Origin: Chlorobium sp.
GTDB lineage: Bacteria; Bacteroidota; Chlorobiia; Chlorobiales; Chlorobiaceae
DNA: 64,000 bases
Assembly (NCBI GenBank): GCA_028282595.1
Contig: JANQHQ010000014.1
Coordinates: 56,916 to 120,915 of the forward strand
Reading direction: 5' to 3'
In this document: one piece after another, positions 32,236-41,210 of the stretch
Numbering within the stretch: the stretch's first letter is position 1
Layout of the letters: each line of letters starts with the position of its first letter
Translations under genes and position numbers: made by a program
The notes under the pieces: model-generated
What the model saw: the letters and a program-made list of their open reading frames with translations, nothing else
Told to the model about the DNA's origin: nothing
The model's database searches: none

Positions 32236-34314
32236 TCAGATCAGAGGAGCGATAACCAGCGCGACCACCGCGATCAGCTTCATGAGAATATTGAGGCTGG
32301 GGCCGCTGGTGTCCTTGAAGGGGTCGCCGACGGTGTCCCCGACAACGGCCGCCTTGTGAGCTTCGGTGCCTTTACCGTATTTCACGCCGTCGAACTCGAT
32401 GCCGCTTTCGATGCGTTTCTTCGCATTGTCCCATGCGCCACCGGCGTTGGACTGGAAAATGGCGAGCAGTACGCCCGACGAGGTGACCCCGGCCAGAAGC
32501 CCTCCGAGCATGTCCTTGGACGTGAAGCCGACCACGACCGGCACGAGCACGCCGAGCAGGCCGGGAAGGACCATTTCACGTAGCGCGGCCTTGGTGGAAA
32601 TATCGACGCAGTGGGCGAATTCCGCCGGAGCTTTGCCCTCGCGCAGGCCGGGAATCTCGTTGAACTGCCGGCCGACCTCGGTGATCATATCCCTTGCGGC
32701 GCGTCCGACCGCCCCCATCGCAAGCGCGCTGAAGACGAACGGCAGCATGGCTCCGAGCAGGAGGCCTGCCATGATGATCGGTTTGGAGATGTCTATCGTT
32801 TCGACGCCCGCCTGCTGACGGAAGGCGGCGAAGAGGGCGAGAGCGGTCAGCGCGGCGCTGCCGATGGCGAACCCTTTGCCGATTGCAGCGGTCGTGTTGC
32901 CGACGGCGTCGAGTTTGTCGGTTCTTTCACGCACTTCTCCCGGCAGCCCGGACATTTCGGCGATGCCTCCGGCGTTGTCCGAAATCGGGCCGTATGCGTC
33001 GACGGCGAGCTGTATGCCGGTGACCGACAGCATGCCGAAGGCCGCTATGGCGATGCCGTAGAGCCCTGCGAAGGAGTAGGAAAGAATAATGGCGGCGGAG
33101 AGCACGATGATCGGCAGTCCGGTCGACATCATGCCTACGCCGAGGCCGGCGATGATGTTCGTCGCGGAGCCGGTGACGCTCTGGTAGGCGATACCTTCAA
33201 CCGGTTTGTTATGGGTCGAGCAGTAGTATTCGGTGATCAGGCCGATGAGCACGCCGGCCGCAAGCCCGGTGATTACGGCGAAAAAGATGTTGAGCGCCGA
33301 ATAGTCGACGCCTCCGACCGTCCATGTTGCCGGCAGTGTGGCGGTGATGATGAAGTAGCTGAGTATGGCCATGATGAACGACGCTCCGAACTCGCCGGTG
33401 TTCAGGCCGGTCTGCGGGTTGCCACCCTCCTTGACCTTGACGAAGAAGGAGCCGACGATCGAAACCAGGATGCCGACGGCCGCGAGCAGCAGGGGAAGCA
33501 TGACTCCCGCTATGGACGAGACGCCCATCTCGTTGAAAACCGGAACGAATGCCGCACCGAGGACCATGGTGCCGATGATGGCGCCGACGTAGCTTTCGAA
33601 AAGGTCGGCTCCCATGCCGGCCACGTCGCCGACATTGTCGCCTACGTTGTCCGCGATGGTCGCGGGATTTCTCGGGTCGTCTTCCGGAATACCTTCGTAT
33701 ACCTTGCCTGCGAGGTCGGCGCCTACGTCGGCCGCCTTGGTGTAAATGCCTCCGCCGACACGGGCGAAAAGGGCGATCGACGAGGCTCCGAGAGAGAAGC
33801 CGGAAATGACGTTGATGACCTGGGATATTTCACTGAACTGTGACTGATAGGCGATGAACAGCGAGGAAAGTCCGAGAACGCCCAGTCCGACGACGGAGAG
33901 TCCCATGACGAGGCCGCCCGAAAACGCGACGTTGAGCGCCGAGCTCAGGCCGGTCCGGGCCGCGTTGGTTGTTCTGACATTGGCCTTGGTCGCGACTTTC
34001 ATGCCGAAATAGCCCGCGAGGCCGGAACAGATCGCTCCGACGATGAAGCTGAGGGCGATCAGCGGGGAGGAGTCGGCCCGCCCGGTGTTGACGAAGCCGA
34101 GAAGCACCGCGACCGAAACGACAAAGAGGGCGAGTATCTTGTACTCCCTTTTCAGGAACGCCACCGCGCCGTCCGCAATGTGCCCGGCGATGGAGGACAT
34201 CTCTTCGGTGCCGACATCCTGCTTCGATACCCAGGTGGCCTTGAAAAGAGCGTAAAGCAATGCAAGAACACCAGCGAGAGGTACGGCGTAAAGAATGATT
34301 TGTTGGTTGTCCAT
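32236..34314 (-). CDS. hppA: Membrane-bound ion-pumping pyrophosphatase
   Basis: Couples PPi hydrolysis to H+ or Na+ transport. 692 residues, about 16 helices. The substrate loop GADLAGKVYEGIPEDDPRNPATIADNVGDNVGD carries the acidic Mg-PPi ligands (seen around residues 195-230). DAYGPISDNAGG and the C-terminal GDTVGDPFKDTSGPSLN are also conserved. GNTTAAIGKG has Ala where K+-independent enzymes have Lys, so it is predicted to be K+-dependent. Whether it pumps Na+, H+ or both cannot be read safely by eye. It has its own terminator. Confidence 0.96.
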   Translation of the reverse strand: MDNQQIILYAVPLAGVLALLYALFKATWVSKQDVGTEEMSSIAGHIADGAVAFLKREYKILALFVVSVAVLLGFVNTGRADSSPLIALSFIVGAICSGLAGYFGMKVATKANVRTTNAARTGLSSALNVAFSGGLVMGLSVVGLGVLGLSSLFIAYQSQFSEISQVINVISGFSLGASSIALFARVGGGIYTKAADVGADLAGKVYEGIPEDDPRNPATIADNVGDNVGDVAGMGADLFESYVGAIIGTMVLGAAFVPVFNEMGVSSIAGVMLPLLLAAVGILVSIVGSFFVKVKEGGNPQTGLNTGEFGASFIMAILSYFIITATLPATWTVGGVDYSALNIFFAVITGLAAGVLIGLITEYYCSTHNKPVEGIAYQSVTGSATNIIAGLGVGMMSTGLPIIVLSAAIILSYSFAGLYGIAIAAFGMLSVTGIQLAVDAYGPISDNAGGIAEMSGLPGEVRERTDKLDAVGNTTAAIGKGFAIGSAALTALALFAAFRQQAGVETIDISKPIIMAGLLLGAMLPFVFSALAMGAVGRAARDMITEVGRQFNEIPGLREGKAPAEFAHCVDISTKAALREMVLPGLLGVLVPVVVGFTSKDMLGGLLAGVTSSGVLLAIFQSNAGGAWDNAKKRIESGIEFDGVKYGKGTEAHKAAVVGDTVGDPFKDTSGPSLNILMKLIAVVALVIAPLI

Positions 34315-34592
34315 GTTGTCTTGTTAAGGTTTTTTCAGGGTTGGAATTACTGATTACTGGATTTCAAACCGGTGGACGCCATTGCGTCCCGCGCGTTCAT
34401 GCGCGAACCGTGTTCGACGGTATGGTTTTTCGGAGAACTGTCGGGGGTCCAGTCACGTGTAGCCGTGGAAGTAGGTGACCGAATGTATGTCGAGTATAAT
34501 CGCGTAGATCATAACGATGAAAAATTTACAACATCTAAACAGTACTTCAAAGAGGAAGTTGTTTTAACTCTTCGCCCCGCTGTGCGTTAGGT

Positions 34593-35654
34593 TCAGCGGC
34601 CCTCTGCGTTCTTCGCGCCGCCTCCGGAAACGTTGCCGGGAACCGTTGATATCCGGAGAAGCAGGGGGAAGTGGTCGGAGTAGCCGCCCAGGAAAACCGG
34701 GCCCCTGTACGTGGCCCAGGGTGCTCCTCGTTTTCCGCTTCTCATGTGAGGAAGACAGAGACAGGAGAAGGCGGTGTCGGGAAGGAAGAACCCCTTGCGG
34801 TCGAAGAGCCCCCGCGACACCATGATCTGGTCGAGCTTCTGCCACCGTCCCCGGTAGACGTAGGTACCTTTTTCCCGCGAATCTCCCCAGCAGTTGTAGA
34901 GAGCGTTCGAGGGTCCGTCGAGGAAGGACTCCCGGTCGCTCTCTGCGCCGAGAACCTCGCCGACCGACCGGTCGTGCGGTTCGTCGTTGAAATCGCCCAT
35001 GACGACGATATCCGGTTGCCGTGCCTCCGCCTGAAGGCTGTCGAGCATGTTGCGGGCGGTTTTCGCCGCAAGGATGCGGGCGGGCTCGGACCAGGATCTG
35101 TCGAGAGAGCGTGAAGGCCAGTGGTTGAGAAGCAGGTGGAAGTCCGAAACGCCCGAGGAGAAACGGTAGAGCGATATGTCCCTCGACGGCCTTCCGTCGA
35201 ACGTGACGCTCCTCGATGCGCTCCCGAGGAGCGTCAGGCGCGTCGAGTCGTAGGCGACCGCTATATCGATACCCCGGCGGTCGGGCGAGTCGTGGTATGC
35301 TGTTTTGTAGGCGTGTCCCGGAAGAAAGGAGAGCATGCGCCGGAACACGTCGCGGTTTTCCACCTCGGCGAACGCCAGGATGTCGGGGTAGCCCCCGTGC
35401 TTCAGAGCGGCGGCCTTGACGACATAGGAAAGCCGCATGCATTTGAGCCGGAGCTTTTTCTCCGTCCACCGTTTGCTGCCGGAAGGAGTGAACTCGTCGT
35501 CGTTCGTTTCCGGATCGTCCCGCGTATCGAAGAGGTTCTCGACGTTCCACCACATGAGTGTCACGGGGCGTTCCCCGCACACGGCCGTCCGGGGAGCGTG
35601 AACCGCCAGAACGGCCGAAAGAATCGGCACGCATGCCAGCAGCCGGAATCGCAT
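34593..35654 (-). CDS. Secreted endonuclease/exonuclease/phosphatase family protein
   Basis: 353 residues. Signal peptide about 1-27 (RLLACVPILSAVLAV, then APRTAVCGE). The EEP fold follows with MWWNVENLFDT, DILAFAEVEN (metal-binding Glu), DRRGIDIAVAYDS, VVMGDFNDEP (Asp-x-Asn) and GGYSDHFPLLL (catalytic His). Could act on extracellular nucleic acid or phosphoesters; the substrate is unknown. The ATG at 35654 is used rather than a TTG at 35672. Confidence 0.88.
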   Translation of the reverse strand: MRFRLLACVPILSAVLAVHAPRTAVCGERPVTLMWWNVENLFDTRDDPETNDDEFTPSGSKRWTEKKLRLKCMRLSYVVKAAALKHGGYPDILAFAEVENRDVFRRMLSFLPGHAYKTAYHDSPDRRGIDIAVAYDSTRLTLLGSASRSVTFDGRPSRDISLYRFSSGVSDFHLLLNHWPSRSLDRSWSEPARILAAKTARNMLDSLQAEARQPDIVVMGDFNDEPHDRSVGEVLGAESDRESFLDGPSNALYNCWGDSREKGTYVYRGRWQKLDQIMVSRGLFDRKGFFLPDTAFSCLCLPHMRSGKRGAPWATYRGPVFLGGYSDHFPLLLRISTVPGNVSGGGAKNAEGR

Positions 35655-35759
35655 GGTTCTTCGCGTCGACAAAATTTTTTCTTTACAAGAATGATATGTA
35701 ACTTATCTCGGAATTTTCAACCACCTGAATGTTCTGACAGCAAGCGACAACACCGCAGT

Positions 35760-36158
35760 ATGGCCAACAAGTTCGATGTGAAGGAAAGGGCCAAGGATAT
35801 CCTTGAAGAAGCTCTGGACAGGGAGGCGGTCAACGTGCTCGCGAAGATCTCCCAGGAAATGCAGCAGATTTTCAGGGACAATCCCGAGCCGTCGAAAGAG
35901 GACGCCGTTCGCATCGTCGGAGAGTACTTCCGGAGCAACGGCAGGTCCGAGCATTTCATTTCGAACTGGATCAGCACCGCCGAGGAGCACTGCTGCTCGA
36001 GAGGTCTGGATGAAACCGACCGGCCGAAAGCCATGCTGTCCGATCTCGGCGTGTTTCGTTTCATGAACTTTCTCAAGGAAAAAGGGTTAAGCGACGATCA
36101 GGTGAACATCGTACTTCGTGGCGCGGTCCAGCAGGCCACCGAACAGAAAGAGTGCTGA
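35760..36158 (+). CDS. Hypothetical small helical protein
   Basis: Not recognised. 132 residues, soluble, charged, predicted nearly all helical, without a signal peptide. Notable stretches are NVLAKISQEMQQIFRDNPEP, AEEHCCSRGLDET and a C-terminal Cys. Compact third-position GC bias and a position upstream of purC on the same strand support it being real. An in-frame ATG at 35691 is an alternative start; neither has a clear SD. Confidence 0.7.
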   Translation: MANKFDVKERAKDILEEALDREAVNVLAKISQEMQQIFRDNPEPSKEDAVRIVGEYFRSNGRSEHFISNWISTAEEHCCSRGLDETDRPKAMLSDLGVFRFMNFLKEKGLSDDQVNIVLRGAVQQATEQKEC

Positions 36159-36310
36159 AGAAGGTCCGCCCCGCCGTCGAGTTCCGATCCTGATCCTTTT
36201 ACGTGCCCGGAAGTTCTTCGGGTCACGGCATGTTTTTTTCACCATCCCGTATCCGGCGAAGGAGAAAGGGCTGTTATGCCGGTATTTTACATCATACAAC
36301 CAGCACGATA

Positions 36311-37021
36311 ATGAAGAAAGAACGGTTACTACACGAAGGGAAAGCCAAGAAAGTTTTTCTGACCGAGGACGCGAATTTCGTGATCCAGGAATTCAAGGAT
36401 GATGCTACGGCTTTCAATAATAAGAAGAAAGGTTCGATCGTCAACAAGGGTGTCGTCAACAACGCGATCTCCTGCAAGCTCTTTCCCTATCTGCAGGAAA
36501 ACGGCGTGCCGACGCATTTTGTCGAAAAACTTTCGGACAGGGATATGCTCTGCAAATATCTCGATATCATCAAGATCGAGGTGGTCGTGCGCAATGTCGC
36601 GGCGGGATCGCTGGTTCGCCGTTACGGCTTCAGCGAGGGCGCGGTTCTCGACGATCCGATTATCGAGCTCTACCTGAAAGACGACGACCTGGACGATCCG
36701 CTGATGAACGAGCATCACGCCATCGCCCTCGGACTGGCAAGCTATTCGGAAATCGAGATCCTCCAGGCGTATGCGGCGAGGATCAATTCCCTGCTGAAAG
36801 AGTTTTTCGCCCAGCGCAAGCTCAGACTGGTCGATTTCAAGCTGGAGTTCGGGCGTCACGGGGAGGAAATCCTTCTCGGCGACGAGATCAGCCCCGATAC
36901 CTGCCGTTTCTGGGACCTGGATACGGGCGAGAAGATGGACAAGGACCGCTTCCGCTTCGATCTCGGCGGCGTCGAGGACGCCTATGCGGAAGTGAGGCAT
37001 CGCGTACTCGGTGAGGACTGA
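36311..37021 (+). CDS. purC: Phosphoribosylaminoimidazole-succinocarboxamide synthase
   Basis: SAICAR synthetase of purine biosynthesis, 236 residues (short bacterial form). LLHEGKAKKVFLTED at the N-terminus, KKKGSIVNKGVVNN, VEVVVRN-type VVVRNVAAGSLVRRYG and LVDFKLEFG followed by GDEISPDTCRFWD are signature segments. The start is the ATG at 36311 (MKKERLLHEGKAK); the longer frame to 36203 is not conserved. Confidence 0.96.
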   Translation: MKKERLLHEGKAKKVFLTEDANFVIQEFKDDATAFNNKKKGSIVNKGVVNNAISCKLFPYLQENGVPTHFVEKLSDRDMLCKYLDIIKIEVVVRNVAAGSLVRRYGFSEGAVLDDPIIELYLKDDDLDDPLMNEHHAIALGLASYSEIEILQAYAARINSLLKEFFAQRKLRLVDFKLEFGRHGEEILLGDEISPDTCRFWDLDTGEKMDKDRFRFDLGGVEDAYAEVRHRVLGED

Positions 37022-37050
37022 CGTCCCGTGTTCCGCTCTCTCGACGGCGC

Positions 37051-37680
37051 ATGCTTGAAACACTCATCGAATATCTCGAGGCCGCGGATCCGGCCGCGGT
37101 CTACGCCTCATTGTTTCTCGTCGCTTTTCTCGAGAACGTCGTCCCGCCCGTGCCCGGCGACGTCCCCGTTGCGTTCGTCGGTTATCTGACATATTACACC
37201 CCGATCGATTTCGGACTGTCGGTCGCGGCCGCTTCCGCCGGATCGACCCTCGGGTTCATGGTGATGTTCCTTTTGAGCCGGGCCGTCGGGCTCAAAATCT
37301 ACGCCCGGGGCGAGAGCCCCGTGCGGCACGGCGTCGTCAGGGCCGTTCACCGCATGTTCCCCCCCGACCAGATGGAGCACGCGAGGAGCAGATTCGCATC
37401 CCACGGCTATCTGGCCGTTCTCGTCAACCGCTTTCTTTTCGGCTACCGCGCCGTCATCTCCATTCTGGCCGGCTTTCTGCATCTGAACGTCGCAGGGGTC
37501 TTTTTCGCTACGCTCGCGAGTTCGGTCGTCTGGTACGTTCTCCTGCTGAAGGGAGGGTATTTCCTCGGCGAAAACTGGCAGGATATCGCGGCATACATGA
37601 CCCTCTACAGCGTGCCGGTTTCTCTCGTTTTTATCGGAGCGGTGCTTTTCGCGCTTGTCCGCCATTTCAGGCGCCGCTGA
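37051..37680 (+). CDS. DedA family membrane protein
   Basis: 209 residues, five to six hydrophobic segments. FLENVVPPVPGDV near the N-terminus is the DedA/SNARE-associated motif (E-x-x-x-P-x-P-x-D/E), and FLFGYRAVISILAGFLHLN with its Arg matches the second conserved motif. DedA proteins are implicated in lipid-carrier flipping and membrane homeostasis. It follows purC by 29 bp. Confidence 0.9.
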   Translation: MLETLIEYLEAADPAAVYASLFLVAFLENVVPPVPGDVPVAFVGYLTYYTPIDFGLSVAAASAGSTLGFMVMFLLSRAVGLKIYARGESPVRHGVVRAVHRMFPPDQMEHARSRFASHGYLAVLVNRFLFGYRAVISILAGFLHLNVAGVFFATLASSVVWYVLLLKGGYFLGENWQDIAAYMTLYSVPVSLVFIGAVLFALVRHFRRR

Positions 37681-37938
37681 AGGCGCGAAGGCGCGGGGTG
37701 AGGTTGTATTTTTCCGCGTCCGCCCGTACCTTTGTGTTCTTACGTGTTCCGCGCGGTTGCGGAGCGCGACAGTCAGTGATCCGGAACGACGAACGACAAC
37801 GATGGCAAGAGCGATAAAGCCCTATCCGGCAGGAGAGCGCAGAGCGGCTCCCGGCAAGCCCCCGTCAGCCGGGCAGGCGGAAAAAGCGTTCGCCGTTCTC
37901 GGGACAATCTCTTTCGGGGACTTTTAAGCCGGACGCGG

Positions 37939-38496
37939 GTGCAGATACAGGCGGGCGCATACAAAGGCCGGAAGCTCCACGGGAGCGCGACCGGAGCCGT
38001 CCGGCCGTGCAGCGGCAGGGTAAAGAAGTCCCTGTTCGACATTTTGACGGTGCGCATGGATTTTTCGGGCGCGACCGTTCTCGATCTGTTCGCCGGTTTC
38101 GGAACTCTCGGCTTCGAGGCTCTCAGCCGGGGCGCGGAAAAAGTCTGTTTCGTCGATAGCGGAACGAAGGCCATACGTGCACTCGGAGCTTCGGCCGAAG
38201 AGCTCGGAGTATCGTCCCGTTCGCGGATCGTCAGGCGGGACGCCGTGCAGTTCGTCAGGTCGGAAACGGGTTCTTACGACCTGGTTTTCTGCGATCCGCC
38301 CTACAACTGGCGAGACTACGAAAACCTCGTGCGGGAGATTGCCGGGAGAGGTCTGCTTTCGCGGGAGGGGGTGCTGCTCGTGGAGCACAGCAGGCGATAC
38401 AACTTCGAACGTCACGAACTGCATGCGTTCCACAAGGACTACGGAAACACGAGGGTGACCTTTTTTGCGCACCGGGATTCTGGGGGAGAAGCCTGA
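37939..38496 (+). CDS. rsmD: 16S rRNA (guanine(966)-N2)-methyltransferase, RsmD family
   Basis: 185 residues. QIQAGAYKGRKL and RPCSGRVKKSLFDIL at the N-terminus, SAM motif VLDLFAGFGTLGFEALSRGA, and catalytic DPPYNW are the RsmD pattern. The start is GTG at 37939 (no ATG fits). coaD follows, the frequent rsmD-coaD pairing in bacteria. Confidence 0.93.
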   Translation: MQIQAGAYKGRKLHGSATGAVRPCSGRVKKSLFDILTVRMDFSGATVLDLFAGFGTLGFEALSRGAEKVCFVDSGTKAIRALGASAEELGVSSRSRIVRRDAVQFVRSETGSYDLVFCDPPYNWRDYENLVREIAGRGLLSREGVLLVEHSRRYNFERHELHAFHKDYGNTRVTFFAHRDSGGEA

Positions 38497-38641
38497 GCGG
38501 TCGAAGCCTTTGCCTGTTTTTGCAGATGAACCGCATCAAAAGACACCTTTTGTACTATATTTCCATACCTGTCAACAGCCACCGGCCGCCCGTCACTCTG
38601 TCCCCGGCCTGTGCGGCGTCACTCAAGCCGGAGAGATTCAT

Positions 38642-39139
38642 ATGAAACGTCTTGCGATTTATCCCGGAACGTTCGATCCTTTCACCAACGGGCATCTCGA
38701 CGTTCTGGAAAGGGCACTCACCATTTTCGAGCGCGTGATCGTGGTGATCGCCGAAAACAGCCGGAAGAGCACGCTGTTTTCGGTCGACGAGCGCGGTTCC
38801 ATCATCGATACGGTGACGGCTTCCCTGCAGGGAACGAGCGTGGAAGTGCTTCACGGCGGACTTCTTGCGGAATACGCGCACTCGGTCGGAGCGGCCGCGA
38901 TCGTGCGCGGGGTTCGTCAGGTGAAGGATTTCGAGTATGAGTTCCAGATGTCCCTGCTCAACCGGCATCTGAACCCTGAAGTGACCACGGTTTTTTTGAT
39001 GCCCAATGTTAAGTATACTTACGTAGCGTCCTCGATCATCAGGGAGGTGGCCATGCTCGGAGGGGATGTGAGCAAGTTCGTCCACCCTTTTGTTCTCGAG
39101 ATGCTGCAGAAAAAATTCGAGGCTGCAAAAGCCCGGTAA
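38642..39139 (+). CDS. coaD: Phosphopantetheine adenylyltransferase
   Basis: Fourth step of coenzyme A synthesis. 165 residues. YPGTFDPFTNGHLDV holds the T-x-G-H nucleotidyltransferase motif; RGVRQVKDFEYEFQM and YTYVASSIIREVA are typical (ISSTxIR region). GGAGAG precedes the ATG at 38642. The frame is open upstream into the rsmD end, but CoaD begins at MKRLAIYPG. Confidence 0.96.
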   Translation: MKRLAIYPGTFDPFTNGHLDVLERALTIFERVIVVIAENSRKSTLFSVDERGSIIDTVTASLQGTSVEVLHGGLLAEYAHSVGAAAIVRGVRQVKDFEYEFQMSLLNRHLNPEVTTVFLMPNVKYTYVASSIIREVAMLGGDVSKFVHPFVLEMLQKKFEAAKAR

Positions 39140-39159
39140 ATGCAAACCATTACAACGTC

Positions 39160-40368
39160 ATGAGTACAAACAGTTTTCCAGGAGAAAAATATCTCAGCAG
39201 GCGGGTCCGGAACATGCAGGAGTCACAGACCATGAGGATATCGGGTCTGGCCAAGCAGATGCAGGCCGAAGGCAAGGATATCGTGAGCCTTTCGGCGGGG
39301 GAACCCGATTTTCCTACTCCCGATTTCGTCTGTCAGGCGGGAATCGACGCCATACGGTCCGGTTTCACCCGCTATACGCCGAATGCGGGCATTGCGGAGC
39401 TCAAGGATGCGATCGTCGCAAAGTTCAGAAGAGACAACGGCCTCGAATTCAGCCCGGCCGAGATCATCGTGAGCAACGGCGGCAAACAGACGCTCGCCAA
39501 CACCATGCTCGCTCTCTGCCAGGAGGGTGACGAGGTCATCGTGCCCGCTCCCTTCTGGGTGAGTTTTCCCGAAATGGCGCGGCTGGCCGGAGCGGAGCCG
39601 GTTATCGTTTCCACTACCATGGAGACCGGCTACAAGATCACCCCCGCCCAGCTCGAAGCGGCCGTTACGGAGAGGACCAGGCTTCTGGTGCTCAACTCCC
39701 CGTCCAATCCCACCGGTTCGGTCTATTCCGAAGAGGAGGTGCGCGCTCTCATGAAAGTGCTCGAGGATCGCGAGATTTTTGTCCTGTCGGACGAAATGTA
39801 CGACCAGATCGTCTACGGGGAAGTCAAGCCCTTCTCGCCCGCAAGAGTCGACTCCATGCGCGACCGGGTGATCGTCAGCAACGGTGTTTCAAAGACCTAT
39901 TCGATGACCGGCTGGCGTATAGGCTATCTCGCGGGGCCGAAATGGCTGATCGGTGCGTGCGGCAAGATACAGTCGCAGACCACGTCCAACGCCAACTCGA
40001 TCGCCCAGAAAGCCGCCGTGGCCGCTCTGCTCGGCGATCAGTCCATCGTCGAGGAGCGCAGGCTGGAGTTTCGGAAGCGGAGGGATTTCATGCACGGGGC
40101 GCTCAACGACATTCCCGGAATCTCCGCGGCGCTTCCGGAAGGAGCGTTCTACATTTTTCCCTCGGTCGCAGAGGTGCTGGGAAAGACCTTCAACGGCAAA
40201 ACCCTGCATAATTCCACCGATGTGGCGGAATTCCTCCTGGCCGAGCACTACGTTGCGACCGTGCCGGGAGACGCGTTCGGCGCGCCGGAAAATCTCAGAC
40301 TTTCCTACGCGGCCTCCATCGCCGAGCTCGAGAAAGCGGTCGGCCGGATCCGCACGGCGCTCGCATAG
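39160..40368 (+). CDS. Class I aspartate-type aminotransferase (PLP)
   Basis: 402 residues, subgroup I-gamma. LSAGEPDFPTPDFV, YTPNAGIAELKDAIV, SNGGKQTLANTMLAL, PAPFWVSFPEM, LNSPSNPTGSVYS, SDEMYDQIVY and the PLP lysine in NGVSKTYSMTGWRIGY. Members use aspartate and sometimes prephenate (arogenate synthesis). Sits 5 bp ahead of the acyltransferase gene and 20 bp after coaD. Confidence 0.93.
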   Translation: MSTNSFPGEKYLSRRVRNMQESQTMRISGLAKQMQAEGKDIVSLSAGEPDFPTPDFVCQAGIDAIRSGFTRYTPNAGIAELKDAIVAKFRRDNGLEFSPAEIIVSNGGKQTLANTMLALCQEGDEVIVPAPFWVSFPEMARLAGAEPVIVSTTMETGYKITPAQLEAAVTERTRLLVLNSPSNPTGSVYSEEEVRALMKVLEDREIFVLSDEMYDQIVYGEVKPFSPARVDSMRDRVIVSNGVSKTYSMTGWRIGYLAGPKWLIGACGKIQSQTTSNANSIAQKAAVAALLGDQSIVEERRLEFRKRRDFMHGALNDIPGISAALPEGAFYIFPSVAEVLGKTFNGKTLHNSTDVAEFLLAEHYVATVPGDAFGAPENLRLSYAASIAELEKAVGRIRTALA

Positions 40369-40373
40369 GCATT

Positions 40374-41210
40374 ATGCTTACCGTCCGCCGAAGCCGCGCG
40401 TACTCCAGATGGTTCAGCTGGTATTCGCGCCGGCAGTTCCGGAAGTTTTTTCATGCGGTAAGGGTTTCGGTGCCTCCCGAAACCCTTGCCATGGAAAGCC
40501 GGTTTCCGGTGATTTTTTACTGCAACCACGCCTACTGGTGGGACGGTTTCTGGTCCCAGCTCTGCAACGAGGAGTTTTTCGGTCAGAACCTGTTCATCAT
40601 TATCGAATACCGGCAGCTCGTCAGACACCGTTTTTTCACTCGCCTCGGAGCGTTTTCCCTCGACCGCAGCCATCCCCGCAGCATTGTCGACACCCTCGAC
40701 TACGCAGCAGACTCCCTTTCGGCCGGAAGTCCCCGGCAGAACGCGCTCTGGGTCTTTCCCCAGGGAAAGATAGAGCACGTCGACAGGTCGCCGCTCCGTT
40801 TTTTCAACGGTACTGCCGCCATCGTTTCGAAGACGCTCGAGCGGACGGCGGGAATATACCTGGTTTCAGTTGTCAGCCGTATTGAATATCTTGGGGAGCA
40901 GCGGCCGGAGCTTTTTCTCTTCTTCGGTTCCCCCGAATTCATCGGCTCGTCCGGGGCCGGAGAGCGAAGCGCCCTGACCCGCGGGATGGAAGGTGAAACC
41001 CTTGAGCGCGTTGTTCTGTTGAAAAAGAAGATACTCTCCGGTGAAACCGGCGATTTCAGGCTCCTCGTCCGGGGCCGGCCGTCGGTCAATACGAGGGTCG
41101 AGCGGTTCAGGTCGAGTTTCGGTTCCGTTTATCCGAAGAGGAAGAGACAAAAGGCAGATTATGAACAGGGAGCCCGTTCTCCCGATATGAAAGAGACAGA
41201 CAATGGGTAA
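40374..41210 (+). CDS. PlsC-family (1-acylglycerol-3-phosphate) acyltransferase-like protein
   Basis: 278 residues. The acyltransferase motif I is FYCNHAYWWDGF (H-x4-D form NHAYWWD), motif III-like WVFPQGKIEHVDR stands where FPEG is usual, and a basic C-terminal tail (YPKRKRQK) follows. One hydrophobic segment only. Could acylate phospholipid or another lipid. In green sulfur bacteria a PlsC-like enzyme (CruD) acylates chlorobactene glucoside, and this gene is a candidate, but that is unproven. It overlaps the next gene by 8 bp. Confidence 0.82.
   Translation: MLTVRRSRAYSRWFSWYSRRQFRKFFHAVRVSVPPETLAMESRFPVIFYCNHAYWWDGFWSQLCNEEFFGQNLFIIIEYRQLVRHRFFTRLGAFSLDRSHPRSIVDTLDYAADSLSAGSPRQNALWVFPQGKIEHVDRSPLRFFNGTAAIVSKTLERTAGIYLVSVVSRIEYLGEQRPELFLFFGSPEFIGSSGAGERSALTRGMEGETLERVVLLKKKILSGETGDFRLLVRGRPSVNTRVERFRSSFGSVYPKRKRQKADYEQGARSPDMKETDNG

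Noticed and set aside
34372..34590. 72-codon plus-strand frame upstream of hppA
   Set aside because: Mixed composition, no SD, lies in the hppA promoter region. I see no domain and do not call it.
37802..37927. 41-codon plus-strand frame MARAIKPYPAGERR before rsmD
   Set aside because: No SD, no recognisable homology, composition like random GC-rich sequence. Possible, but unsupported.
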